Part shown: one piece after another, positions 53,621 to 64,000 of the stretch
Layout of the letters: each line of letters opens with the position of its first letter
How positions within the stretch are numbered: the stretch's first letter is position 1
Source: Siphlonurus alternatus
Lineage: Eukaryota; Arthropoda; Insecta; Ephemeroptera; Siphlonuridae
DNA: 64,000 nucleotides
NCBI GenBank assembly: GCA_949825025.1
Contig: OX463780.1
Coordinates: 21,904,356 to 21,968,355 of the forward strand
Direction of reading: 5' to 3'
The notes under the pieces: model-generated
Database searches by the model: none
The model's input: only the letters and a program-made list of their open reading frames with translations
What the model was told of the DNA's origin: nothing
Translations under genes and position numbers: made by a program

Positions 53621-55251
53621 GACATTTATAGCGTAATATTTTCAAATAAATTTTATTACAAAATACGTGTAAAATATTTATCAAGGTATAATATTATATA
53701 CAACATTGCATAGTGAATTATAAAACTTTTATTTAAATCATTTATTTTTTTCCCCGGCTACATTCAAAATTTATTTAATTTCTCATTTCTCATTTGTAAG
53801 TCTTTTTGACAAAAGTTGTATTCAATGCCAGGGCTTTTATAGTCATATTTATGTGCAAATATGTAAATGTGTAATATTACACAATTTTCAACATTGTTTT
53901 ACACGCAATAATTTAGGTTTTATTTCAGTTTATATTACTCCGATTTTGTTTAATATAATAATACGTGTATGTAGTTTAGATAAAAGTGATAAAACAAAAA
54001 CAATAAACCCCCAAAAAGTTTTATTATATTATATATATAAAAAAAACTTGAATGACTGAATGTTGTTCAGAAATGTTTTATTTGCATCACATATAATATA
54101 TTTTTCATGACTTTCATAAACCGTATACTGTAAAATATTTCACTACACAATATGTGAAACAGAGTGTATATTTTAAAATTATATCTTTGAGGTGTAGGGG
54201 GAGGGGTAGGAAGTGGGGGGATGAAGAGTCCATGCATGTGAAAAAATAGGCAATATACGTTTTGAGTTTCATGCAGAGAGAGATACCAACATCTTTTGTG
54301 TTGCCTCTGACTTGCTAACACATTTCCCAAATCCATCTGCCTTCTGCTTTTTTGACGTACCATCTTTTATGTATGCAAGAGCGACCATAAACTAGAGAGA
54401 AAAGTCAGTACAGTGTTGGAGGTCGAGCACCAACGCTCAATACACTTTCTTGAGAATTTACCTGGACTTCTTAGTTTACTACCACACTTCAGACGTGTAA
54501 TAAAAATTCACTTGAACGTTCGGCTGCTATAATACAAACTTGGATGTTTATTTGCCACTTTTTATTTTTCTTCTTCTTCTTTGTTTTATAGTTTGCTTAT
54601 ATATATAGTTTGTTATATTTATACCGATAATGTAACGTAGTAAATTCTACAAAACTATATATACTATTTATTTGGCATATATTTATACAATGACAAACTA
54701 GTTTTTCTACAATCTTATATAATATATTAAAATATTAAGTATTAAATTGATCATTTTGATTGCTATGTCTTTTGAAACAAACTTAGGCATAAAAATATAC
54801 ATTAAATAGCTTTATTTTACGGTGACAAAAACAACATTACCATATTTATACAAAAATATTTACGGGTGTTTTGAACTGACAATTGCTGAAGTTTCAATAT
54901 AAAAGAAGCTAAATATACCAATTTATTATGTAATAAGTCGTGTCTAATGTCTATTTTACTTGTGAAATTAATGAAAACATAATATCTACCTCAGAATTGC
55001 TTCAAATTAAAATAATTTTAACTTTCAACACAGGCATTGAAGGATCAAAACATATTTCAAATTTTAATATACAGATTTCAATTGAAAGGATGTCAAGGAA
55101 AATTATAATTACAATTAAGTTTAGCAAAGCTTATTATATTATATTAAAAAGTTTAACTCTCACATCCGTAACTAATTATAAAAAATCAAGATTATTTACA
55201 ATTTCATTTTGCATGATGCTTTAGAATAACGGTGTGGCGTTGTTGCTGCAG

Positions 55252-55455
55252 TATGCCTGTGCCAGAACCAGCAGCAGCAGTTTCCCGCTCAGCAGGGTTC
55301 TGGGGGCGCGACCCTGGGCGCACCGCCCGCCCTCCCCGGGGGCCTTCCCCTGCCGGGGACGGGTGGTGAGGTGCGGCGCGGCAGGGGCTGGCGTGAGTGG
55401 CGGCGCGGAGACCCCACGCTGATCCACAACCTTTGGAAGAGCCGCACGCCGCTTG
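55252..55455 (+). CDS. Gene B, exon 2: Gln/Gly/Pro-rich lumenal region
   Basis: The exon runs from the acceptor GTTGCTGCAG to the donor CGCTTG|GTGAGC and is 204 nt, phase 1 at both ends. In the phase set by exon 1 it is fully open for residues 28-95. It starts VCLCQNQQQQFPAQQG, passes through a Gly/Pro/Leu-rich low-complexity part (about residues 43-66) and then a basic Trp-rich segment, RRGRGWREWRRGDPTLIHNL. The other two frames are also largely open because of the high GC content, but only this one connects in phase to both neighbours. The region lies between the signal sequence and the transmembrane helix, so it is predicted extracellular or lumenal. The RxxR-like basic stretch could be a processing site. 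Function unknown. Confidence 0.65.
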
Positions 55456-58399
55456 GTGAGCACCAACCCGCACCTAACAGAACTTGATTCCCATATGACA
55501 CACGGTGAAATTTGTTTGAGTTTAGATATAATATATAACAGCCCCTCTTCACTTAATGGAATATTTTTAATATTTACTTCACTTGGGAATAGTAAACGTG
55601 TGTGGTTTTATAATAATCAATACTCCGATCGAACTGAATTTTTATAATTCATATGTATTAGAGTAGATATATTGCGCAGTTTTTCTTAATTTTTGTTACT
55701 AATATAACTTACCCAAAGCCAGTTGCTTAAGCAAGTATGCATTTATTACACTGACATACAAATATAATTCAAAATGTTCAGTTGTGTAGTTTCAAGAATT
55801 CCACTTTTCTTCTTTTTCCAGTCCTTATTACTTTTATATTTAATTTATATTTTGAGGAAGCATTCGAATTTTACTAAAAAAAAAAAAAAACAAACAAAAC
55901 AAAATAACAATGCACAAGCATGCATTATGAGTAATTAACACCAATCAGCTAGGTATATTATGAATTCCGACTTGTTTTTTTTTTTTTTACCTAAAACTCA
56001 ATTAAAAATATGATCAGTAATAGTAATCAGCTCTGTTTTTTTTTCATGCTGAAAAGCATTGCAGTCCATATATAATTGATGAGCCTATCCTAATATACTA
56101 GAAATTATGAATAAACCATAATGTCAATACCATATCTCACTATTCATGTAATTTCATATAAACTCCCAAAATTAAAATAAGGTGTCAACCGCCATTTTAT
56201 TTAGAGCTCCTAAAAGTATGCAAATTTCCTAGCACCAAAGTGATTAGTGTTGCTGTGTCGTAAGGAGTTCGATTGAAGGAGAAGTCAACGAGAAGTCAAC
56301 AGTAGAGTCAAATTTATATTACATTTCTACTGAATTAGTTGAAAGTGCAACGTTTCTGCCCTCTCTGTCTCTATTTTTTTTATCTCTTTAAAAGAGGTCA
56401 GCTGGAACTATGATGCATTTATGACTCTCACAACCACAGTATGTTGTTGAAAGGAAATTCAGAAACCTTTTACTTCTGGTGGGATGAGCAAATTAATTTA
56501 ACATACATACATGTTAAATTATGTATTAAATTAATTAATTTAAATTTAATTTAATTAAATTAAATTATTATTATGTGAGAATATGAGCTGACATTACGGT
56601 TGGTTGAGACTTAAACGATTTAATTACCAATGAATTCATAACCAAGTATAACCCAAGTATAGATTCGTTTCAATGCAGAATATTTAAAATAAAAATTAAT
56701 TTTAAAGTTTCAATTAATGAATTATAATTAAATAAAATTAATAATGCAGAGTTGATTTTAGTTCTAAATATCTCTATTCTATTTTACAAGAAATGTTTCC
56801 TTGACACATTAAATTTAATTTAAATTTTAGGAAGAATAAATTTTCATGTTTTATTATCCTTTTAATAACATGAATATTGTAATTAATATGACTTTTGTAT
56901 CTTTTTCCCACATACAATTTTCTCACTTCCCTATGTGATGTGTTAGTACGTATAATGAAATTCAGCTCTACTCAATTAATTAATTAACACAAGCTTGAAG
57001 CGAAGGGTGACATCTACTTCAAGTATATACATAGCGAATTACATGAACTGTGTGATAAAATCGTTTCAAATACACGCACTACACTAAGGATGATATATGA
57101 CTTAATTACTAACTAATTACAGTTTAACACACCTCTTTATTAACAGAGCAAGATTGCCTTCATAATATAATATACTCTAATATTATAATATTATTTATTT
57201 AATCTATCTTCTTATATTTTCTATGTAAATAATAAATAACAACCAACATTTATCACTTTTAACTAATGATGTAAAATATCTATTAAAGTTTTTGATGAAT
57301 TTAAAGTTTACAGTAAAATCACATTTTCCATATCTGCGACAACAAATCACTGTAAATGCCATGATAATATTAATATTAAAAAAAAATCAAGTTTAAATGC
57401 TCACTGATAAAATGTGTTTATAATTATACTTACTTTTTCCGTTTTGTTTGGAATTAATTGTCACTGATTTAATCACATATGGGAGTTTTAATAATTAACT
57501 CAATAATAAGAACTTATTTCATAGCACTTGCTAAATTGATGTTTTAGTTTGCTTGAAAATACTTTTGAAAAGTTCAAAACTATAATACAGCCACAGCTTC
57601 TGCTGCTGATCTCGACAAGTAGAAAGTCTAAGTAAGAAAGGCTACAACCTTTGCTGATCCCGATTGCTTTGCTTCTTTCCCTTGAGACGACGGCTAAACT
57701 TACGACGCAAGAGAAACTGCAAAATGGAACGGCTTTAAATCCACAAGAATAAAAATGTCAATACGTTAAAGGCCAACTTGTATTACGTTTCTGTAATTGC
57801 AATATTTGATTGCAATTTCATACCAAGCTACAGCACACTAATTATCCCTATAAATAAATAAAGGTAGTCAATTTAATTATAATTTTCTATAGATTTAAAT
57901 TATAAAACATATTTGTATTGATCATAAAACTTGTATGTTAAATTACGAAGAAGAGTAAACAGCTTCATTAACGTTAATATCGTCTCATTATTTATGTACT
58001 ACTTCATCATCTTCCATAACATAAACACACATACTACATAATTAAGAAATTTATAATCATTATTTTGTGGTTTCACTCATAATCATTAATTATGTTTTAT
58101 GCAACATCACTTATTATTTTAATACTACATTTTGTAATAATAATAATAAAACAAATACTGTATATAAAAAAGTCTGTATTATACATGCAATGTAAATAGA
58201 AATAATAAAATAAATACACACTCTAAATCACTTTGACTTTAATTTCTGATGCCATATTGCGCTATAAAATTATAAATTATACTTACTTTCAGTAAAATAC
58301 ATGAATAAATAAACATATTATATATATTTAAATAATAAAACTTGATAAAAAAAAAACATTGCAGTTTATGGCAATAAAATTATTATTATATGTTTTTGC

Positions 58400-58748
58400 T
58401 TAAAGGGATACACGCCTCAAATTACAAATTAGACAGACATTAATAAGTGTTGTTCGAGTTTATAATAAACATTCGTATTATTTTTACATGCGCACGGTGC
58501 GACTGTGCGAAGTCGCGCTACAAAGAAAGTCCTTGCTGACGTCACAACTCACAGCTAGCACCGATTAGCATTGAGTTGTGACGTCATCAAGGACTTCATG
58601 ACGTCATCAAGGACTAAATTTCTTACTTAGAACTGCGACTTCGCACGGATGCATCACGCGTGGAAAAAAATGATGCGAATGTTGATTATTTACTCTAAAC
58701 CCACTTGGTGACTATCTAATTTGTAATTTGAGGCCTGTATGCCTTTAA
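58400..58748. mobile_element. TTAA-flanked MITE carrying three CRE palindromes
   Basis: The left end TTAAAGGGATACACGCCTCA continues into AATTACAAATTAGACAG. The reverse complement of the right end is TTAAAGGCATACAGGCCTCA followed by AATTACAAATTAGATAG. TTAA at 58400-58403 and 58745-58748 suggests a piggyBac-type duplication. A nested inverted repeat in the middle (GTCCTTGCTGACGTCACAAC and its complement) carries perfect TGACGTCA sites at 58537, 58579 and 58599. There is no transposase. Confidence 0.88.
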
Positions 58749-59513
58749 CGCAATTAACTACAGTCTCAGTAATAACAGATGCTCATTAAAGAATAACTGG
58801 AAGTTCATAAAATTTCTTTTCATTTGCATTTCAATGTGACACTTCGTACAGAAATTGACCTCTCGAGGCTAGGATGGTCCACCTATCTGTTTTGGCGTTC
58901 TCCAATAATGTTATCAAATTACGGGGGCTTTATTTTGGAAGGAGAGCCAGGAAAGGGGGTTGATAGGCTTAATGCCTTTCGGAATCTTCGAGGTGTCTTT
59001 TGAGCGTAAACTTTTTGAGAAGTTTTAGAATTGAAAATGCAAAAGAAAAGCTACAAATCTTTCACTTTCGTCAATTTTCAGTGAATCTCTTGTTTGAGAG
59101 ACTGCATTAACTCTTTACCGCAGAAACAACAAAGAAAATTCCATTTAAGTTAAATTAAGCTTTCATATATGATATAAAACTCCAAGGTTAGGTCGTGTAA
59201 TTAAATTTGATCCTCTTTGTTTGACTAACAACGTTTTAAAAAATAACAAAGTAAATAAATCTTTTAAAATAAAGTGCGTCAGACTTTAATTATTTATAAC
59301 AAATTTTAACACATATATAGGATCCAATATAATAATACTGTGCAAAATTTTACGAACAAAGCTACAGGCACATTACCATAATGTAGTTTTCTGTCTCTTT
59401 GTTATATTATATTTTAATTAAGAGAAATACTCATATATTAAAAACAAATTAAATTTGTTTAACAAATTAAATCCCTTTAAAAAACTTTTAATGTATGTTT
59501 CATTTTCATTATA

Positions 59514-59518
<5 letters not shown>

Positions 59519-59569
<51 letters not shown>
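59519..59569. repeat. (TA)n microsatellite
   Basis: About 25 TA units. Confidence 0.97.
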
Positions 59570-59570
<1 letters not shown>

Positions 59571-60454
59571 CTTTTTTTTTTTACTTCTCTTAGTGAAACG
59601 AAGTGAAAAATGAACATAGTGGTAACAAGTAGGGACATATTAGCAGAACAAAATTTGCTGTAATTACCTCGGAAGAGTAAGGCAAAACTTTTTGTTTCCT
59701 TTGTATCAGGCAGCTCATTTACAATGCGGGTGGCGTTTTCTGCAAGAGAAAATCCATTCAATAAACTGTCAGACTCTATATACACCAAAGGTACATTACA
59801 TTTTTTCCATTATTAAAAAAAAAAAAAAAGATATTAAAAACGTGCTAAGATTTATTTATGATACATGACCTGTCTCTTTACCTTAACACTCACGTAATGT
59901 GCTCTTGTTATTATTTTTTTTAATAAAAAACACATCATATTATAAGAATTATATATTATGAGAATATTTTCTATTATTTTATTTCTGTTCTATTTCTATT
60001 ATTTATTTTATTATTTTAATAATATAAAATTGGCAAACTTACATGATTTTTATTTTATTTAATGGATGGAGAGTACAAACATGGCACTCGCATATTATCT
60101 TTGTTTCAGATTTTCCAAGTACGGGAAGTATTTAAAAAAAATGTTGTTGAAAGCGACTATCACTCCTCTTTATATTATTACATTATTAGATATTTTACTT
60201 ATATTTATATTAATTATAATTAAATTCTTAAAATTAAAGACTCCGGAAAGGGGCCTGATCAATTTTATCTTGGTCTTAAATATGTTAAACAGAAAAAATT
60301 GAGCACCACTTATTTTTTTTAATTTTTTGAATATTTGTACGCGAATCTATATATTTTTTTATTTAATTAAATAGTTTGTTATTTGGCTGTAGCTGCCATT
60401 GTCAATCTTATGCAGCTTCTTTGTAAGAGACTGCGAGGTACGTATGTCTTGCAG

Positions 60455-60582
60455 GAAACGCCGAGGTGTACATCGTGCTGGCTCTTCTCATCGGCTTCGT
60501 CACCGTCGTCATCGGATGTTGGCTGAGCGACAACTGTTGGTCACCAGAGCCCGAGCATCGTCGCTTCGTGTCGCGGGCGTAG
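60455..60582 (+). CDS. Gene B, last coding exon: transmembrane helix and short cytoplasmic tail
   Basis: After the acceptor ATGTCTTGCAG the exon joins in phase (G|GA, Gly96) and encodes residues 96-137. NAEVYIVLALLIGFVTVVIG and the next three residues make a single transmembrane helix (about 100-119). A Cys/Trp-containing juxtamembrane tail, WLSDNCWSPEPEHRRFVSRA, then ends at TAG (60580-60582). With exons 1 and 2 the reading frame is 414 nt, 137 residues plus stop. The predicted layout is signal sequence, low-complexity lumenal part, one helix and a short tail, that is a small type I membrane protein. The paired Cys next to the membrane could be palmitoylated (inference). The other frame through this exon is open but Arg-rich and lacks sense. 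The family is not recognised. Confidence 0.72.
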
Positions 60583-60717
60583 CGGCGGCGGCTGGCGGGC
60601 GGCCTGCTCCTCGTACCCCCTGGGCCGCCCCTCAGCCTGCCTCCACCACCCCCGCCCCCAACAGATCCGGACCCCCCCTCGGGATCCCCACCCCATAGTG
60701 TACTGCTTCACGTGTGA
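60583..60717 (+). other. In-frame Pro-rich extension after the gene B stop (readthrough candidate)
   Basis: Following TAG and a C, the same frame continues 44 codons to a TGA at 60715. It encodes a Leu-containing start, then PPGPPLSLPPPPPPPTDPDP and a Ser/Pro/His end. It is as GC-rich as the coding exons. The composition suits an SH3- or EVH1-binding cytoplasmic tail. UAG followed by C is a context seen in insect readthrough genes. A sequencing error or an allelic nonsense change would look the same. Confidence 0.4.
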
Positions 60718-60722
60718 CGTCA
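60715..60722. promoter_or_regulatory. CRE palindrome TGACGTCA overlapping the extension stop
   Basis: The TGA that ends the Pro-rich extension is the first part of a perfect TGACGTCA. Another perfect copy lies at 61017-61024. Confidence 0.5.
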
Positions 60723-60800
60723 CTCTACTGCATCGCTAATCAAAAACAGCTGATAATGACTCCAGTAACTTTAAATAGAAAATTAACATTTTATTCTGTA

Positions 60801-60847
60801 TAATTATTCAGGATTTGTGTAATTTTGTATACACAAATCCTGATAAT
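60801..60847 (+). other. 3' UTR hairpin downstream of gene B
   Basis: AATTATTCAGGATTTGTGTA pairs with TACACAAATCCTGATAATT across an 8-base loop; a single bulge interrupts the stem. It lies within the likely 3' UTR. Function unknown. Confidence 0.6.
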
Positions 60848-63354
60848 TATTATAAATGCTTTGATGTCAATATAATATAGAGGTCACAGAAGCTTCAACA
60901 TACTATATTATAGACTATTATATCAAAAATATATTATTAACCAAGTTTTACCATGTAGTCCCTTGTAAAATATATAAACTTGCTCTCTTCTCGGCTCTTG
61001 CTGGGAACAAAAACAGTGACGTCACACTCCCCATGCTATTAAATATTTAGCAGTGGTAAGTACCTATATAGCTAGCCTAGACAGAGAGTATATACGAAAC
61101 AAGAACTTTGTGTAATAATGAAGGCCTATTTTATCTATATTATAACCTACCTGCTGCTCATAATTTTTATATATGGCCGTAGGAAAAGAATTTTGATAAA
61201 ACAACGAATTATATCACATCAACTGAAACATTAAACCACACGTATATTAATAAAAGTGACCAAAATGAAACAACCACATTGTGCGTCATATTTTCTATTG
61301 CTATGTAAAATATTATTCATTTCCCTTCAAGAAAAAATATAAAACTACTTTAATTATTGTATAAAGTATATAAAGTAGTTTGGCAAATAGAACATTTTTT
61401 AATTCTATGTATAAGTGTAATAATAATGGCATTTTACGTGTTAATTAACACAAAGCTTAAAATTTGCTAAAACACATACTTTATTAAGTTATTAATAAAA
61501 TTAACAGATATATTTTTATTTTTACTGACCAAAAATTCTTATCGAATAAAAAAATATTTATATTTATATTAATCGTAGAAAAACTTTAAAGGCTCAAGAT
61601 GCTATCTATGTAAATAATATCTCCTTGCTCAGGTTGTAATAAATTATTTGCTCATCGGAGACATGTTGAACGTATAGCTCCCTATATACTTGTACTTGTT
61701 GAGAGCCTCCATAGCTATTGCAGCTTGCACACCATTCAGGTTGCATCGCAAGTTTTGTGCAAAATAAGTCTACGAGGACTCGCCGACGAGCAAATTGCAC
61801 TTTCGATCGTTCACAGCTTGCCTCTTTCAGAAGTTTCCTTGCAGCAGCGTCTCAGACGCTGAGATAATATTCATAAGTATTAAAATTGTAATAAAGTACA
61901 TAAGTTCTCAGTGTCGTACGTAGCCTAGAGGACAGGGGTTTACAGTAAATTCCATAATTACATGCATGCATGGGCAGGGATTAGGTCAACATTTTTTTTT
62001 TCTTTTAAATTGCTACACCACACAGTATGTTTTCAAATTTCAAAGACCATGCTTTTATACATATTATGCATTCAAGCATTCAAATTAAGTTAATATATAT
62101 TGTTTGCAAGATTGTTTGATGCGTTTATTAATACTTTAATGTTTTGGTGGACAGCTAAGAGGGGGGGGGGGGGGGGGGACAAAACTGCGTTTTAATCATG
62201 GTCAACCACAAGAAAGTTAATAAACTTAAAAAAGAGGAAGGCTAATGTAACTGTAAAATTTTCATTCTAATTCTATGAATTTACATGAATGAATTTACAT
62301 CTTTATTTAATAACTACTATTCTTGGTAACAATATTTTTACTCACCACTGATGTATTATTATTCTTATGAGAACGTGGCGTAATGAACAACCCCATGCAT
62401 AAAAAAAATATAAAAGTTATAAAAGCTTTTCTAATTTACTCACTTATTGTGATAATTTATTTGTAACAGCTGTATATTGCATATACACAAAAATTTAAAA
62501 TTTCTTCTTAAATAGATAAATAATATATTGTTATAAATTCAGTAAATTAAATAATTGAGTATTGTTAATTAGACATAACAGCTATAATTATATATATGCT
62601 AAGTATTAAACAAGAAGGTGCAATTTTATCACTTTAATTTAATATATATGACATTAATAATTGCTTTAAAATATAATATTATATTTAGATCTAATATTTA
62701 CATTTATTATAAATTATAATACTGGATAGGCCTATATTAAATTATATTATAATAATTAATGACTTAAAATCAAAATATTGTAATTATTTTATATATTTAT
62801 AAAACTCTTATAATAAGTTTTATTATATATTATATTATATAAATAATAAAACTATATTATAGCTTAAAATATTGTGATTTCATTAAGCTAGACTTATTAT
62901 AATTAACAAGTCATTTATAAGGCATAAATAATTGATAGCTCCGATGAGGGTTGTGGTCATGTAATAGAGTTAAGTATATTATATATACCATCATGTCCTA
63001 TACATATCTGGAAGATGGATTATTTCTACATGTTACATGCTTGTGCTGCATGGATCTGGTTCAATGAAATCACCATTTTTGTAATTATAGCTAAATTAAG
63101 CTAGATTAATTAGAATTGCAATTGCTTCCAAGCTGTTAAGAAACCTTTTTATTATTGTGTCTTTAAAGTCTTCTATTTATATCTTTATAATCATGCTTTA
63201 TTGATTAATTTATCATTTCAGTGTTGTTTAAAATAATGTAAAATATAGAGACGATAGTAAAAACTAAAAACCGATCGCAAGAAATACAATACTTTATTGT
63301 TAGATGAATATTTTCATACTCTTATGGAGGCTTCAAGAAATGTACTTTGCTATG
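60848..63354. other. AT-rich 3' flank and intergenic stretch
   Basis: An AATAAA near 61248 could end the gene B transcript. A GC-richer patch at 61640-61860 and a G18 tract at 62161-62178 are present. No further gene recognised. Confidence 0.4.
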
Positions 63355-63490
63355 TACTCGTCGCCTAGGAAAATTTCCCTTTTAGTCTAGTTAAACTCAC
63401 CTTGTGCATGATATCTTAACGGGCATGCATGTATAGTGATTAACAAGGCTGCAATGTGATGATATGTTAATTCCGAGGTGACGAGTGGTA
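63355..63490. mobile_element. TA-flanked MITE, copy 3 of 3 (diverged)
   Basis: Left end TACTCGTCGCCTAGGAAAAT; the reverse complement of the right end is TACCACTCGTCACCTCGGAA. The interior keeps GATTAACAAGGCTGCAATGT, related to the copies at 17073 and 42135. Confidence 0.65.
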
Positions 63491-63744
63491 CAGTACATAA
63501 AACATTTTAGGATGGCTGAAACGTTTACATTTTTTATTGCGCAGCCATACCAGAAAAAATAATATGCACATAAATAATTTGCAATTTTGGAGATGTCTAT
63601 AAAATGCATTGGAAAGAATAAATGTTTAACACGCCAGACTTCGTATATAGATAGAGATATCGTGACAATATATAAAATTATGCTTTCAAAAGTTTCAAAT
63701 GCGAGCATGCACAGATAACGTTCAGACCTGCTGTTCATAATCTT

Positions 63745-63916
63745 CAGGCGCGGATCCAGAAAAAAATTTCGGGGGGGGGGGGGGGGGGCTGCCTACATAA
63801 GGCCAATGCTAAAAAAAAAATTTGAGTGGGGGAAATGCCTATATTGCCCATGTTAAATCCAAAATTTCGGGGGGGCTGCAGCCCCCCCAGCCCCCCCCCC
63901 CCTGGATCCGCGCCTG
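63745..63916. mobile_element. hAT-type MITE with perfect 8-bp TSD
   Basis: The 172-bp element has terminal inverted repeats CAGGCGCGGATCCAG / CTGGATCCGCGCCTG. It is flanked by ATAATCTT at 63737-63744 and 63917-63924. Poly-G and poly-C runs lie just inside the ends, and AAAAATTTCGGGGG-type motifs recur internally. The 8-bp duplication and CA start point to hAT. Non-coding. Confidence 0.92.
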
Positions 63917-64000
63917 ATAATCTTGCTGATCGCGGAGAGGGGAACGAAGCTAGGTTATGCTGTTGCACGCATTACGCGCAACACAGAAAATTTCAAATTT

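Larger units (their letters stand above)
51774..55251 (+). other. Intron 1 of gene B
   Basis: A 3.5-kb AT-rich intron from GTAAGC to TTGCTGCAG. It contains a G9 tract near 51998, the CT microsatellite at 53366 and a GC-rich patch at 53427-53620. A minus-strand frame at 54067-54363 is judged a chance frame. Confidence 0.6.
55456..60454 (+). other. Intron 2 of gene B
   Basis: A 5-kb AT-rich intron from GTGAGC to GTCTTGCAG. It hosts the CRE-bearing MITE at 58400 and the TA tract at 59519. No nested gene seen. Confidence 0.6.

Noticed and set aside
54067..54363. 98-codon minus-strand frame in gene B intron 1
   Set aside because: No motif, no splice sites and a low-complexity Pro stretch from a G-rich tract.
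60399..60698. 99-codon Arg/Ala/Pro-rich frame over gene B exon 3
   Set aside because: It is the wrong frame of the same GC-rich exon; the in-phase frame gives a clear transmembrane helix.
63397..63738. 113-codon minus-strand frame
   Set aside because: It overlaps the third TA-flanked MITE and shows no conserved features.

Overview
The window is eukaryotic, almost certainly animal and probably arthropod. It is strongly AT-rich and gene-poor. It carries long TA and CT/GA microsatellites, many short inverted-repeat DNA transposons, small exons with GT-AG introns of 1 to 5 kb, and TCAGT-type initiators. The mix of abundant TTAA-, TA- and 8-bp-TSD MITEs with long dinucleotide tracts resembles sap-sucking insect (hemipteran) genomes, but that placement is an inference. 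I see no bacterial-type operon, rRNA gene, complete tRNA gene or CRISPR array. Almost all long open frames are translations of microsatellites or tandem repeats.

Two spliced genes can be rebuilt with consistent splice sites and reading phase. Gene A (minus strand, 16616 down to 15087) encodes a 67-residue single-pass membrane protein with a short basic cytoplasmic tail and a hydrophobic C-terminus. A possible 5' leader exon lies at 20904-21040. Gene B (plus strand, exons at 51674-51773, 55252-55455 and 60455-60582) encodes a 137-residue protein with an N-terminal hydrophobic segment, a Gln/Gly/Pro-rich lumenal region, one transmembrane helix and a short tail. After its TAG stop the same frame stays open for 44 more codons rich in proline, so stop-codon readthrough is a testable possibility. 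A GC-rich, initiator-containing first exon at 30536-30632 ends in a strong donor and could be its distal leader. I do not recognise the family of either gene.

Layout: 1-1850 holds a promoter-like region with ATCGAT motifs, a TTAA-flanked hairpin MITE and a GC-rich exon-like island. 2036-4003 is a tandem array of about 15 units of 129-130 bp, each carrying a YY1/Pho-like AAGATGGCTGCCAT motif. 4467-4684 is a hAT-type MITE with a perfect 8-bp target duplication, and 5105-5600 a 78-bp tandem repeat. A minus-strand candidate first exon ends at 6616. 9456-11625 is a probable transposon remnant filled with inverted copies of GTCGGTAAAA. 12245-12355 is a perfect 45-bp hairpin. 15-21 kb is gene A. 21-51 kb is intergenic or intronic AT-rich sequence with isolated GC-rich islands, several MITEs and microsatellites. 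51-61 kb is gene B, in a region unusually rich in perfect TGACGTCA (CRE) palindromes. The right edge carries a TA-flanked MITE and a second hAT-type MITE with a perfect 8-bp duplication.
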